Positions 34,161 to 44,914 of a DNA stretch of 64,000 bases are shown piece by piece. This stretch comes from Homarus americanus (Eukaryota > Arthropoda > Malacostraca > Decapoda > Nephropidae): contig NW_024736071.1 in the NCBI RefSeq assembly GCF_018991925.1, positions 12,835,879-12,899,878 of the forward strand. The letters are read 5' to 3'. The position numbers and the translations under genes are program-made. The notes beneath the pieces are model-generated. The model ran no database searches. It was not told where the DNA came from and saw only the letters and a list, made by a program, of their open reading frames with translations. Every line of letters begins with the position of its first letter. Position 1 is the first letter of the stretch.

Positions 34161-34283
34161 ATGGCGACGGGCGAGTCCACTTTACGACGGGGAGTCCACT
34201 ATCCATCAAAATTGCTGACTGCTGGTCATGTGGAGATGCTGTTCCTTCTGTGTGTCAAACCTTCGGAAGCCCTGTATATATAA
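34161..34283 (+). other. Open frame in a CpG-rich stretch, unassigned
   Basis: CCAAGATGGCGACGG gives an ATG at 34161 in good context (it also resembles a YY1-type motif) with a 40-codon frame to TAA. It begins MATGESTLRRGVHYPSKLL. Upstream lies the inverted repeat GTTGC-GTA-GCAAC (34134-34146) and GCCGCCGCG. It runs into the dispersed repeat at 34311, so it may be the head of that repeat and not a host gene. Confidence 0.25.
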
Positions 34284-34310
34284 GACTCGCTGGGGGACAC
34301 CAGGAGAGTG

Positions 34311-34544
34311 TTTGGCTAGCATACAGCGAATGAGGGTGCGTCAAGTCCGTAGACTTGCATCGTTTTCCATCGTAAATAAAATGGTTAATTAATGCCATCC
34401 TAAAAAAGCCATCGACATGGGACCATGTTTGTTCCACTCTATGAATTTTTTGCAATTTTTACACCAAGTTTGATGAAAAACGATTGTGCCATTTCGGCTG
34501 CCCAGAACAGACAGACAGAGACACGCATAGTCCTATAGTATATT
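34311..34544 (+). repeat. Dispersed approximately 225-bp repeat, copy A
   Basis: Shares with copies B and C the passages AAATAAAATGGTTAATTAAT, CCATCGACATGG, CACCAAGTTTGATGAAAAAC and CGGCTGCCCAGAACA, then a CAGACAGA stretch and a CCTATAGTATAT end. Probably a SINE or a LINE 3' region; class unknown. Confidence 0.85.
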
Positions 34545-34628
34545 TGACAAGAGATCGTGGGCCCTTCGTGCACTGTGGCGAGTCTGGTGGTATAGTTTAC
34601 CAAAGCGTGTAAGTTCGAACGCTCGTGC

Positions 34629-34850
34629 TTGGCTAGCGTGCAACCGCATACAGCGACATCGTTTTCCAGCGTTAATAAAATGGTTAATTAATGCCTTCCT
34701 AAGGAAACCATCGACATGGAACCAGGTTTGTTCAACTCTACGAATTTTTTGCGATTTTTCCACCAAGTTTGATGAAAAACGATTGTGCGGTTTCGGCTGC
34801 CCAGAACACACACACACACACACAGACACAATGCTATTCCTATGGTATAT
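34629..34850 (+). repeat. Dispersed approximately 225-bp repeat, copy B
   Basis: Same family as copies A and C. Just upstream (34573-34628) is a tRNA-like stretch with a GGTGGTATAGTTT A-box-like word and AGTTCGAACGC, which resembles a B box. The CAGACAGA part is a short (CA)n here. The 3' end runs directly into the 21-bp array. Confidence 0.85.
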
Positions 34851-35998
34851 GAGATAATCATGGTCGTGGTTGTTATAATCATGGTCGTGGTTGTTATAAT
34901 CATGGTCGTGGTTGTTATAATCATGGTCGTGGTTGTTATAATCATGGTCGTAGTTGTTATAATCATGGTCGTGGTTGCTTTAATCATGGTCGAGGTTGTT
35001 ATAATCATGGTCGTGGTGTTATAATCATAGTCGTGGTGTTATAATCATGGTCGAGGAGTTATAATCATAGTCTTGGTTGTTATAATCATGGTCGTGGTGT
35101 TATAATCATAGTCGTGGTTGTTATAATCATAGTCGTGGTTGTTATAATCATGGTCGTGGCTGTTATAATTATAGTCGTGGTTGTTATAATCATGGTCGTA
35201 GGTGTTTAATCATAGTCGTGGTTGGTATAATCATAGTCGTGGTTGTTATAATCATGGTCGTGGTTGTTATAATCATAGTCGTGGTTGTTATAATCATGGT
35301 TGTGGTTGTTATAATCATAGTCGTGGTTGTTATAATCATGGTCGTGGTTGTTATAATCATGGTCGTGGTTTTTATAATCATAGTAGTTGTTATAATCATA
35401 GTCGTGGTTGTTACAATTATGGTCGTGTTGTTATAATCATAATTCATGGTTGGTTGATTGTTATAATCATGGTCGAGGTTGTTATAATCATGGTCATGGT
35501 TGTTATAATCATGGTCGTGGTTGTTATAATCATGGTCGTGGTTTATTATCATGGTCGTAGTTGTTATAATCATGGTCCTGTTGTTATAATCATGGTGGTT
35601 GTTATAATCATGGTCGTGGTTGTTATAGTCATAGTCGTGGTTGTTATAATCATGGTCGTGGTTGTTATAATCATAGTCGTGGTTGTTATAATCATGGTCG
35701 TGGTTTGATCATAGTCGTGGTTGTTACAATTATGGTCGTGGTTGTTATAATCATGGTCGTGGTTTTGATCATAGTCGTGGTTGTTGTTATAATCATGGTC
35801 GTGGTTGTTATAGTCATAGTCGTGGTTGTTATAATCATGGTCGTGGTTTTGATCATAGTCGTGGTTGTTTTAATCATGGTCGTGGTTATGATCATGGTCG
35901 TGGTTGTTATAATCATAGTCGTGACTGTTATAATCATAGTCGTAGTTGTTATAGTCATAGTCGTGGTTGTTATAATCATGGTCATGGTTGTTATAATA
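34850..35998. repeat. 21-bp minisatellite, about 54 units
   Basis: Units TCATGGTCGTGGTTGTTATA(A), with frequent CATAG for CATGG and small deletions that change the frame. Val/Ile/Met and Tyr/Asn/His/Gly frames on the plus strand and Ile/Thr frames on the minus strand are repeat-encoded. Confidence 0.97.
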
Positions 35999-36615
35999 AG
36001 TGTCTCATTCTTCTTTATGTTTTATCTCATTATTCTTACTCTTTTTACCTACATTTAACCGACTAATTTCTACATGTTATCATCCAAATACTTGTTCTGA
36101 TTTTTGTTTTACTTATTGCTGTCCTTCCTTTGTCTCCTTCTCTAGTCTCCTTCTCTACTATCCTTCTATACCATTCTTATTCTGTCCATCCATCCCTCCA
36201 TTCATACCTCCACCTCTCACTATCCCCCTCTCCCATCTCCTTTCCTCGCCTCTTAAGGATAATAATGTTTCAGTCTCTCTTCTTCTCCTTCTCTTCTCCG
36301 TTTCTATCTTCTTCATGCATTCCTGTTATTATCTTTTTCTCTCTTCTCCTTTTCCATGTACTGTCAGCCACAGGAATAAGTATACTGTACACACTGTAGC
36401 CTCGTAAAGTCCGAAAATGGTCTGGTAACGTTGAAACTGCGCATCCAGACGCATGATGAAACTCAGCTCTTCCCACCTGTTATCTCTAACTATTTTCTGT
36501 TTCCCCTTCATTATTCTTCTATTTACTCATCTTCCTTCCTTTACTAATCCAAACAACATTAAAAAAAATTAGGCTAAGAAAAAAAGTGGGGGCAGGAGGA
36601 GGGAGCTGTACGATA
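35999..36615. other. Unassigned sequence, pyrimidine-rich in part
   Basis: T/C-rich around 36110-36350. No gene recognised; the plus frame 36000-36407 is low complexity. Confidence 0.45.
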
Positions 36616-36625
36616 ACTGCAATCG

Positions 36626-36855
36626 TGGGCTGACAGCGTACAGCGAATGAGGGTGCGCCAAGTACGTAGACTTGCATCGTTTTCCAGCGTAAATAAAATG
36701 GTTAATTAATTGCTTCTTAAAGAAACCATCGACATGGGACCAGGTTTGTTCCACTCTACGAATTTTTTGCGATTTTTCCACCAAGTTTGATGAAAAACGA
36801 TTGTGCCGTTTCAGCTGCCCAGAACAGACAGACAGACACACGGCAAATCCTATAG

Positions 36856-36857
<2 letters not shown>
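36626..36857 (+). repeat. Dispersed approximately 225-bp repeat, copy C
   Basis: Very similar to copy A through TACAGCGAATGAGGGTGCG, GTAGACTTGCATCG and the later shared passages. It ends in CCTATAGTATAT and continues into the (TA)n at 36857. Confidence 0.88.

Positions 36858-36942
<85 letters not shown>
36857..36942. repeat. (TA)n microsatellite
   Basis: A pure run of about 42 TA units. Confidence 0.97.
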
Positions 36943-36947
<5 letters not shown>

Positions 36948-37209
36948 AATAATACAGATAATGTATCGTTAGCCATGGAAGTGATGTGATTCGAGGCTTT
37001 CTGAGCAATGTTACTCGACCTGCTTCTGAATGGTTGGTACTTCTACATCCGCGACCTTTGAGCATGACTGTGTATATATGTTTTCCATCGATGTGAATCT
37101 TCCGAGGCTTCAGATCATATTTTAATGACTCGGAGTGGATGTAACGGATACCAACGCCATGCCAATCATTAACGGGACCTAATATCGAATGGATGAAGGA
37201 ATTATCGGG
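36943..37209. other. Unassigned sequence, possibly transposon-derived
   Basis: The minus strand is open for 90 codons (36943-37215) and includes PRKIHIDGKHIYTVMLKGRG, with mixed composition. I cannot place it. It lies directly next to the Tc1-like fragment. Confidence 0.3.
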
Positions 37210-37371
37210 AGACACTGCAAGATGTGAGAGGTGCTATTATTGCCCGTGACAACGAGGGTATAAGTAACGCTTAGATAAAGCAGCGTGATCCCACAGTATC
37301 ACGATGGGTAAGGCGCCATGAAAGAACTGGTGTCATACTGAAACTCACAACCACAAATATCTTACTATAGG
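37210..37371 (+). pseudogene. Tc1/mariner-like transposase, N-terminal helix-turn-helix fragment
   Basis: The plus strand reads TLQDVRGAIIARDNEGISNA, a stop, then TVSRWVRRHERTG. This pattern (R-x-x-I-I-x-x-x-x-E-G-x-S-N-x-x-I then V-S-R-W-V-R-R-H-E-x-T-G) is the paired-like helix-turn-helix that binds the terminal repeats in Tc1-type transposases. A few residues are missing between the helices and an in-frame TAG lies at 37270-37272. No DDE catalytic domain follows. A dead fragment. Confidence 0.55.
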
Positions 37372-37809
37372 TGGACCCGGGGGGGTTCTGTTGCCTGCAA
37401 GTCCCTTGATTTATTTATTTTTTGGTGTTAAACCAATGCAATTTACATATCAATAACATGGCAGATCCCATGTAGACCGATATATTGTATATTGCTGGAG
37501 CTGTTCACTTTAATATCAAGTACTATTCATAAATCAGGCATATCGTGAACACCATGATTAAACATATTGTTAACATGTGCCTTGCTTCTACCCAGCACGA
37601 TACATACAGTAACATAGCTTAATGGATTACTTGTTATATGGAATTATCCACTGTAATATGCCGTACAAGGACGACTCCTGCCCCCAGTCACTTAACCCGA
37701 TCTCTAGCTGTGGCTTCATATTGCGAGCACTGGAGATCATATCAAAGCATTTCGTCCAGCGTTTCAAATTGTAGCGACGGAAAAACGGACGATACTTTTC
37801 CGGCCGATT
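37372..37809. other. Unassigned sequence
   Basis: Nothing recognised up to the left arm of the hairpin; a plus frame at 37638-37868 runs into the arm and has no domain. Confidence 0.4.
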
Positions 37810-37980
37810 GTACAGTCACCCAAAAAAGTCCTGTCGCGAGCCACGAACCCCAAGATTCAGACTCGTGAACCCGAAGCAGTAGACACTGATACATTATTCT
37901 GTCCATAAATGCCTTCGGGTTCAAGAGTCTGAATCTCGGGGTTCATGGTTAGCGACAGGATTTTTTTGGGTGAATTGTAC
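37810..37980. repeat. Long imperfect hairpin (about 67-bp arms, 36-base loop)
   Basis: Left arm 37810-37876 and right arm 37913-37980 are inverted copies that agree at nearly 90% of positions by eye. Both start and end in GTAC and CTTCGGGTTC-type ends. There is no clear target duplication outside the arms. It could be a foldback element, the remains of an inverted duplication, or a long hairpin RNA source. Confidence 0.8.
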
Positions 37981-38592
37981 ATCAGTATAACTTTTTTGTT
38001 TTATTTATACATTGTTTTGTGAAGAATAAAAAGAAAATGTCATTGGCGGCCAAAGAGGGTCTGAGACTCTGTGATGTACGAGTATAATAATTACTAAACT
38101 TATGATATTTTAAAGTGTCATCCTTATTTGCGCCTCAATATTCATAATGTATAATACTACGTATATATATAAACAACTTTCAAATAAACTCACGGTAAGA
38201 TTTTCAGAGTACCTTTAATAATTCAATCCATAACTAATTGGTTTCATCAAAATATGGCAATCAGTTGTTCTGTTTATGAAGTCTGAAAAACTGTGTAGTG
38301 TGAATAACGACGAAATTATCAAGACCAAAACTGAAAACCGAAAAACTGGTGTTTGTTTACTTTTCGAGACTCGAGAGACGTTTCGAGACTTCGTCTTCAG
38401 TCACCGTGAATCTGTGGAAGTGAAAGGTGTTTTTTTTTTTTGAGGCTCTGGTGGATCATTGTAAGTAAAGGCGGAGTCCACGAGTGTTATTTCTGGCATT
38501 TTCATTTCGTCATATTGCAAATTATCATTATCATACGAGCCGAAGCCATACTGTTACTGATTTCGTCACCGCCGCAGTTCAAAACAACCAAA
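37981..38592. other. Unassigned sequence
   Basis: AT-rich, then more CpG-containing from about 38360. A T run lies at 38430-38441. Confidence 0.4.
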
Positions 38593-38638
38593 ATGGTTGC
38601 CGCCAGAGAACGGCTTGTGCGTGTTGAAGGCCGAGAAG
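38593..38638 (+). CDS. Candidate first coding exon (weak)
   Basis: An ATG in good context (CAAAATGG) opens MVAARERLVRVEGRE and after 46 bases meets a consensus splice donor, AG followed by GTAAGT (38639-38644). Upstream sequence (38540-38590) contains GCCGAAGCC and GTCACCGCCGC. No domain can be judged from 15 residues and no downstream exon was identified, so this rests on start context and donor only. Confidence 0.15.
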
Positions 38639-38707
38639 GTAAGTGGTGGTCACCTGTACCAGTAGGATCCTTTCATTAAGGTCAGGGAATATTGTCTTAA
38701 GAGATCA

Positions 38708-39098
38708 TTATTACTGTTGCCTCTTGTTATTACTGTTGCCTCTTGTTATTACTGTTGCCTCTTGTTATTATTGTTGCCTCTTGTTATTACTGTTGCCTCT
38801 TGTTATTACTGTTGCCTCTTGTTATTATTGTTGCCTCTTGTTATTATTGTTGCCTCTTGTTATTACTGTTGCCTCTTGTTATTACTGTTGCCTCTTGTTA
38901 TTACTGTTGCCTCTTGTTATTATTGTTGCCTCTTGTTATTACTGTTGCCTCTTGTTATTACTGTTGCCTCTTGTTATTACTGTTGCCTCTTGTTATTACT
39001 GTTGCCTCTTGTTATTACTGTTGCCTCTTGTTATTACTGTTGCCTCTTGTTATTACTGATGCCTCTTGTTATTATTGTTGCCTCTTGTTGTTATTGTT
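38708..39098. repeat. 19-bp minisatellite, about 20 copies
   Basis: Units TTGTTATTACTGTTGCCTC with a C/T variant inside TATTACTG. Very regular. Because 19 is not a multiple of three, the frames cycle through all phases, giving a 19-residue protein period in the artefactual frames. Confidence 0.97.
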
Positions 39099-41469
39099 GA
39101 TTTTGTTATTATTATTGTTGCCTCTTATTATTTTATTACCGTAGCCTCCAATTACTGTTCTATTATTAGTTTTGTTGACTATTTCATTACCAATATCCAC
39201 CCCAGTGCTCTAGGGGACAGATTATGTAGTATTTCCTCTTTTATTAGACTTAACTGTTCTTTCGGGGGGGGACTGTGATATAAGTTTTAATATAAGAGCC
39301 GTGATACACTGGTTTTAAACTTAATAGAAAGTGCACGACAGACAGACGCTGGTTAGAGTCGCGTACACCTTGTTACAGTACTGGTCATTTTCTACTTTAC
39401 ATTGTTATTGACGGTTTCATGACATAATATCTCTTATATTTTTGTGAGGAAGTGTACTTATTACCTAATTTAATGTTTGTAGTTACATATTCATACTTCG
39501 TAACTAACTGTGAAATATTTAGCTAATTCACACTTCAGCTGGTTAGAGTAAATGATCAGATTATATCCACACTGAGTTTCTCAAAATGTTCATTGCTTCT
39601 ACTTATTTTTTCTCCGGATTTAAATTGTTTGCGTCAATCTAAACATATTGGAGATGTTGTCCAAAATGACAGCTGCAGAGCAAAACTGAAAGTTTCCACT
39701 AGATAGTTAATTGCTGCCTTCAGACATATATATTTTTTTTTGTAAATTTCCATTATTTTTATTGAATCTGCTGTATAATTATATATTGAGATTATTTCCT
39801 AATGACAAATGTAATTTCCAGATGTGCTAACATTTCTTGGAACTCCATCTGAATAATTGATAAGCCAAGGGACGATTCTACGATACTCATACATTACTGT
39901 ACTGTAGTGTGAAAAGAGAAGAGGAGAGGCGCTCACACCATCACCATAGGCTACAGGTACTGTGCTCTCACTTTTATTAGCTGAATGTTTATCACAGGAG
40001 CTCTTCCGTGTTCTTGCCCAGGGGATTACTTGTGTCCTAATTTTTAATTATTATTTTTTTTTATATATTAGCTTTGTGAAAAAATCAACAAATGAAAAAA
40101 AAAAACATAGTGATCGATGAGTCTTTAACATATTGGTTCGCTGCAGGAGGGGGCCGAGGCTGGAACTATGTAACGAGGGTAGAGACTACTCGTTTAGCGT
40201 CTGTGTGTTTTACTTTATATGTATTGTGTTTTATACATAAGAAACACAGTTGAAAAGATGTTTTAGTTACACAGGGGGAAAGGCTCAGTGTTCCCATATG
40301 GGTTCGACATTTTCACGTCCGTCAGTCATGGTTCAATGGTGTGTGAATCAATATTTTCTCCATGGCGGCTGTTTTTTATTTAATTTAATTTTTGCTCAGT
40401 ATCAGAAAAGTTAGCAGGCTCCTTTTGCCAACTGCAGCAACACCAAACAACGTAATATAATATCGGTTAGGCATCTCAATTTAGAACTCAACATGTAATT
40501 AATCAGCGTTCACAGCTTCTACTACCGTACTAACACTAGTATGCGTTTGTTACCTTTTTGTGTTCTTACTGCCAACCCTTGCTATGGTTTTACAGTACAG
40601 GAAGTATGAAGTGCAGTATGATCACTGATCCAGCATAAGGTCAGGGTGCGGGCAGCTCCTCTCTAGAGCTTCAAAAGTCAGAGAGCCACTTCCTGGAACT
40701 ATTAACTTTGGTATGTAAAGCATGTTAGGCTGGCACCCACACACTCTATACAACCACATGCAGTTTACACCTTTCTTTTATTAATTTCTAAGCTGGTAAA
40801 CTTTACCATACACTTACATGATAATGTTTCCTTTGCCGGATATTTATATATTGTTAATAATTCATAGTATACCACACGCTAACACTTACTACACCATTTT
40901 CTCTCTAATTTGTCAGTCGATTTCACACTCACGCGCTGCCTCATGCTAACACAGAATTTCTAACTATTTCATTTTTTTAGATTAATTTCTGCTCAACCAC
41001 ACATTAAACAGCATATCATTGCTCTTTTATACAAATTTATGGTCTCGTATTTTGAAACTTAGGAACTGAATGGTTCATATGTTATGTTGGCTGCCCACTT
41101 CACTACAAGAATATTTTTTTTATCATTAGAATAAGTTTAAAAAGTTCAGCACCGCAGTCATCTTAAGGTGGTGAAGCATAATTCTTGATTTTCTTTTAGT
41201 AGATTATATTTCATGGTTTGGTTAAGTTTTAAACCTGAATATGTATACCCCTTTATACTTGGCTCATGGCAATATTTGTGTTGGTGGCAATCCTTTAGGT
41301 TACTGTGAACTGAATAAGTTTGAAAGCAAAGCAGCACATTATTTATACGATTTCCAGTAAACTAGGAATTTGCTGCAATATTTACTAAGAGAGAATTAAT
41401 GTCGAACGATTTTTTTGTGTTTGGTCTTGAATGAATCATTTCCAGCACAAGGAGCATTACCGTCTACAT
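39099..41469. other. Unassigned unique sequence
   Basis: About 2.4 kb of AT-rich sequence with no tandem array, long frame or element that I recognise. A G run lies at about 39263-39270. Confidence 0.5.
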
Positions 41470-42148
41470 CAGCGGTTCTTAACCAGGGGGGCACGCCCTC
41501 CTAAGGGGGCCTGAGTAATTTCCAGGGGGGGGGGGGGCGAACCCAGAGCAAAAATAAGGAATGGCTTTAACAGGTGTGTGTGTACGTCCTTACTTGGATT
41601 TTCGCTCCTCACAGATACTTCAAAAAGTCGTAAATGGTAACTACGTCAATCAAAATGTAAAATTCCACTACAAGTGACTGAATTAAGGTAGTAATAATGT
41701 CGATAACTGTACGTCAAGCTGTTCGGATTCCGACGAGGTTTGGATCTACGTATCTTTGTGAGGATGCATTTTTTGCACTGGTTTGCTGTCAAGACCAAAT
41801 ACAGAAACAAGCTGAACTTTGAAGTGGACTTGCGCTGTGATCTCTCTGGCACGCGGCACGTATTGAGGATCTGGTTGCTCAGAAGTAGTGTCAAAAATCT
41901 CACTAAATGTGTTCTCACTAAATATGTTGTGTATTATCGAGTTTCTTATACAGACTTTTGAATAATTAAAGTTATTACAGTAACGGATGAAAAGCTAGTT
42001 TCTCAATTTTCCTATTTAATTTAAGAGGAAATTGTTTTAGAATTTTTAGATTTAGAATTTTATATGAAGGAAGGAGGAGGGGGGGGGGCGTGGAGATAAG
42101 GACCAATTGCTATTGGGGGCACGACCCTAAAAAAGTTAAGAAATAACG
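41470..42148. mobile_element. Non-autonomous hAT element
   Basis: A 679-bp element with imperfect terminal inverted repeats (left CAGCGGTTCTTAACC, right end complementary to CGTTATTTCTTAAC) and a perfect 8-bp target duplication, GTCTACAT, at 41462-41469 and 42149-42156. G-rich stretches sit just inside both ends, as in the hAT element at 18128. The small overlapping frames (41646-41918 minus, 41740-41961 plus) show no transposase motif. It resembles the first hAT but is a different family or an older copy. Confidence 0.9.
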
Positions 42149-42156
42149 GTCTACAT

Positions 42157-43640
42157 GGATATGAAGTATGTTATACACATGTATGTATTTGAAACCTTAA
42201 TCTGTTATGTAAATATGTTTGGAAATATTGTATATTACTTTTACACTTCTTAGTTGTGTTGACTTTGTGCTGCCAATATTATTTTCAGTGATACAGAGAA
42301 GCATCGAGGTCGTTAGTGGAGAGACGGGAAACGAGTCTTTACTCCGTGGTAAATTCTTTGAAAATTTGCTTCGATGACAATTGTGAAGTTATTTTCATTC
42401 GGCCAAGCAGATTGATCGATAATTGAGGGACACAGCTGAGTCATCACCCAAGATGACTTAAACTTTCGGGGAAATAAAATGAGTTTCCATTCATAATATT
42501 CCTGGAGTCATTACATTATTGTTCTTCCTCTTTATTTCGTCATTTATTTGTCTATTTACCTGCTTAGAGCGTCGCACGGGGATATGTATACATGAAGTGG
42601 TGATACACATTGTCCGGCTGTCGACTTATTCCCGCATAACTCGCTGTTTACAGTTTAAAAGATGAAAGTTTATGATGTCTTATGGGTCATGAGGCGCCTG
42701 TATGACTCTCACATCAAGACCGGCAGATTATGAAGGAGCAGTTATGTGTAGGGAGAGTTTCAGTGTCGTGAGATAAAGGAACATTCCGAGGAGGGTTTAG
42801 AACGTCCGTATGTAAGGTCTTAGGATGTGGCGTTGATGACAGAGTCGAGAAGCGTTTTGAGCGTCTGCATACATCTGGTGGTAGAGTTAATAGCTTAAAT
42901 TTTGTCAGTGGCCGGACTATTAGCTGAAAGTTGTGACGGCCATGACGGTAGTAAATGGTTTGTTCTTAAATTTCAGACATTATTCTGAAATAGGACTTAA
43001 TTAAAGATAAGAAACTAAGATCTTCAAGTCACGCAGTTCCGGCTTATGCTAACTTAAATCGTGAGCAGTAAAGTACCAACAGAAATTTTACAGTGACTGG
43101 TGATGACTATGGACTTAGTGTTGGTGCCGCAGTTACCACTCACCTCACCACCCCCATAGTTTACGAGGACACTGATATTACTTGTTCTGTAGGTAGCAGG
43201 GGCTTTGTTCTCTTGGTAAACTGGTGTATATGTAGGATTTTGTTGTTTTTGTTTCAAGATAAAACGTAGTAAATACAGATATGTTTCTACGCGCTAGTAA
43301 AATTTATGCAAATTAGAGGTTTTAACTGTATACACGTTCTTTATAAGTGACTCTTGATACACAACAGTAAGAGGTAGACAACTTTAAAGACTCAAAACAA
43401 AAGCAATCTTCTCGTAATGAATTAAAAAACAAATTGGTGTCAAGTACTACAGAAGATGTCTCTCGGAGCTGGCATATTATCCTTGACCTCTCACGGTACA
43501 TTCAGCGCCCGTCCCGCCATTAAATTAGTTTACTCTCCTCTCTGGTTCGTTTGATCTTTGTTTCATCCCCGCATCTTACCTTCTTTACTCCACTTTGATC
43601 TGATCTTCAGCACTGGCCCTCACCATTTGGCACTGCGGCG
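42157..43640. other. Unassigned unique sequence
   Basis: About 1.5 kb without recognisable features. Confidence 0.5.
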
Positions 43641-44293
43641 GTGGCTGGCTTGGAGGGTCTCTCTCTCTCTTTCTACATCTCTCTTTTCTCTCTTTTTTAT
43701 CTTTTCCCGTTTTTCTATATATTTTTTTCTTTTCTGTGCCCATTTTTCTATTTTTCTTTTTTTCTTCTATTTCTCTCTCCTTTTTCTCTTTTTGTCTCTG
43801 TCTCTCTCTTATTTATTACCTTTGGTATTTAACTGTAAAAAAAAGTGGCTTTAATAGCGTGTGATGTGAGTTGTATTCTTATCAGCATTGTAGTTTACCT
43901 GCCTCCTGTTGCTCTCTGATCACCTGTGTACTTGATGGTAAGTCCCCACACACACCTGTTGGGTTAATTATGGGACTATCTGCTCATCGCTGTTGTGTTT
44001 CTCCCCATCTTACTTTCCCACCCAAGATCTTCCTTACCTTTGTTGTAGTTTGTTTTCACTTCAATTTTATTTTCAACTATAACTTGCTCATAATTTTTTC
44101 GTTTGTTTTCTTATTTAGATATTTTTATTTTTATTTGATTATTTATTTATTTATTTAATTAATTAATTACAAGTCACAGTTGCTTGTTCAGGTCGTTTAT
44201 CATCAAATATTCTTACATCAGTTAGAGTTTTCGCAGCACAGGTGATTAGAATAAACGAAGCTATCTGTTTACGACGATCTTTATGAAATCCTC

Positions 44294-44300
<7 letters not shown>
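43641..44300. other. T/C-rich then T-rich sequence
   Basis: Pyrimidine-rich at 43660-43830 and T-rich at 44045-44165, with TTTATTTATT runs. Frames are Phe/Leu-rich low complexity. Confidence 0.55.

Positions 44301-44348
<48 letters not shown>
44301..44348. repeat. (TG)n microsatellite
   Basis: A pure run of about 23 TG units. Confidence 0.97.
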
Positions 44349-44349
<1 letters not shown>

Positions 44350-44852
44350 CTTTTCGTTGTGTCTGGTGTGAGCCGTTTAGACTTATTCTTGTAACTAAAG
44401 TGGGGTTAAAAATTCCCTGTACACAATCTAGCCCAGGTGTAGGGTAGGCAAGACTTTCCCATTGTAAGGCAAGACCAAGAGAGACTTTATATCTTGATGT
44501 ATATCTGAGGACTCTTAAGCTAGACGTTGGGTAATTCACTTAATGAACTACACAAGTTTGTCTATACACTACCAGATTGCTGCCTTAGTTTACCCATTTT
44601 GCTGTGGTGACCTAACTAGTGACACAAGCTGAAACTATTGGGGTGTAGCTCTGGTAATATTAAATTTGCTTGTATATAAATCATATAACACTTCGAATTT
44701 TAACCATCTGAGTATCTTTGTATGGTTATGTTATTATAATGTGTTAATCGTAAGCTAGTGGTCATATTTTGGATAGTTCAATCCTTAGAGTTTCATAGGT
44801 CAAATTTTCAGGAGCTACTATGCGATGTTTTGTGTTAATAGTCTGTATACTG

Positions 44853-44853
<1 letters not shown>
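44349..44853. other. Unassigned sequence
   Basis: Nothing recognised. Confidence 0.45.

Positions 44854-44854
<1 letters not shown>

Positions 44855-44914
<60 letters not shown>
44855..44914. repeat. (ATT)n microsatellite
   Basis: A pure run of about 20 ATT units. Confidence 0.97.

Noticed and set aside
34785..36058. Val/Ile/Met-rich hydrophobic frames
   Set aside because: Encoded by the 21-bp minisatellite; several frames on both strands are open at once.
38643..39144. Leu/Cys/Val-rich frames resembling transmembrane repeats
   Set aside because: Encoded in all three frames by the 19-bp minisatellite.
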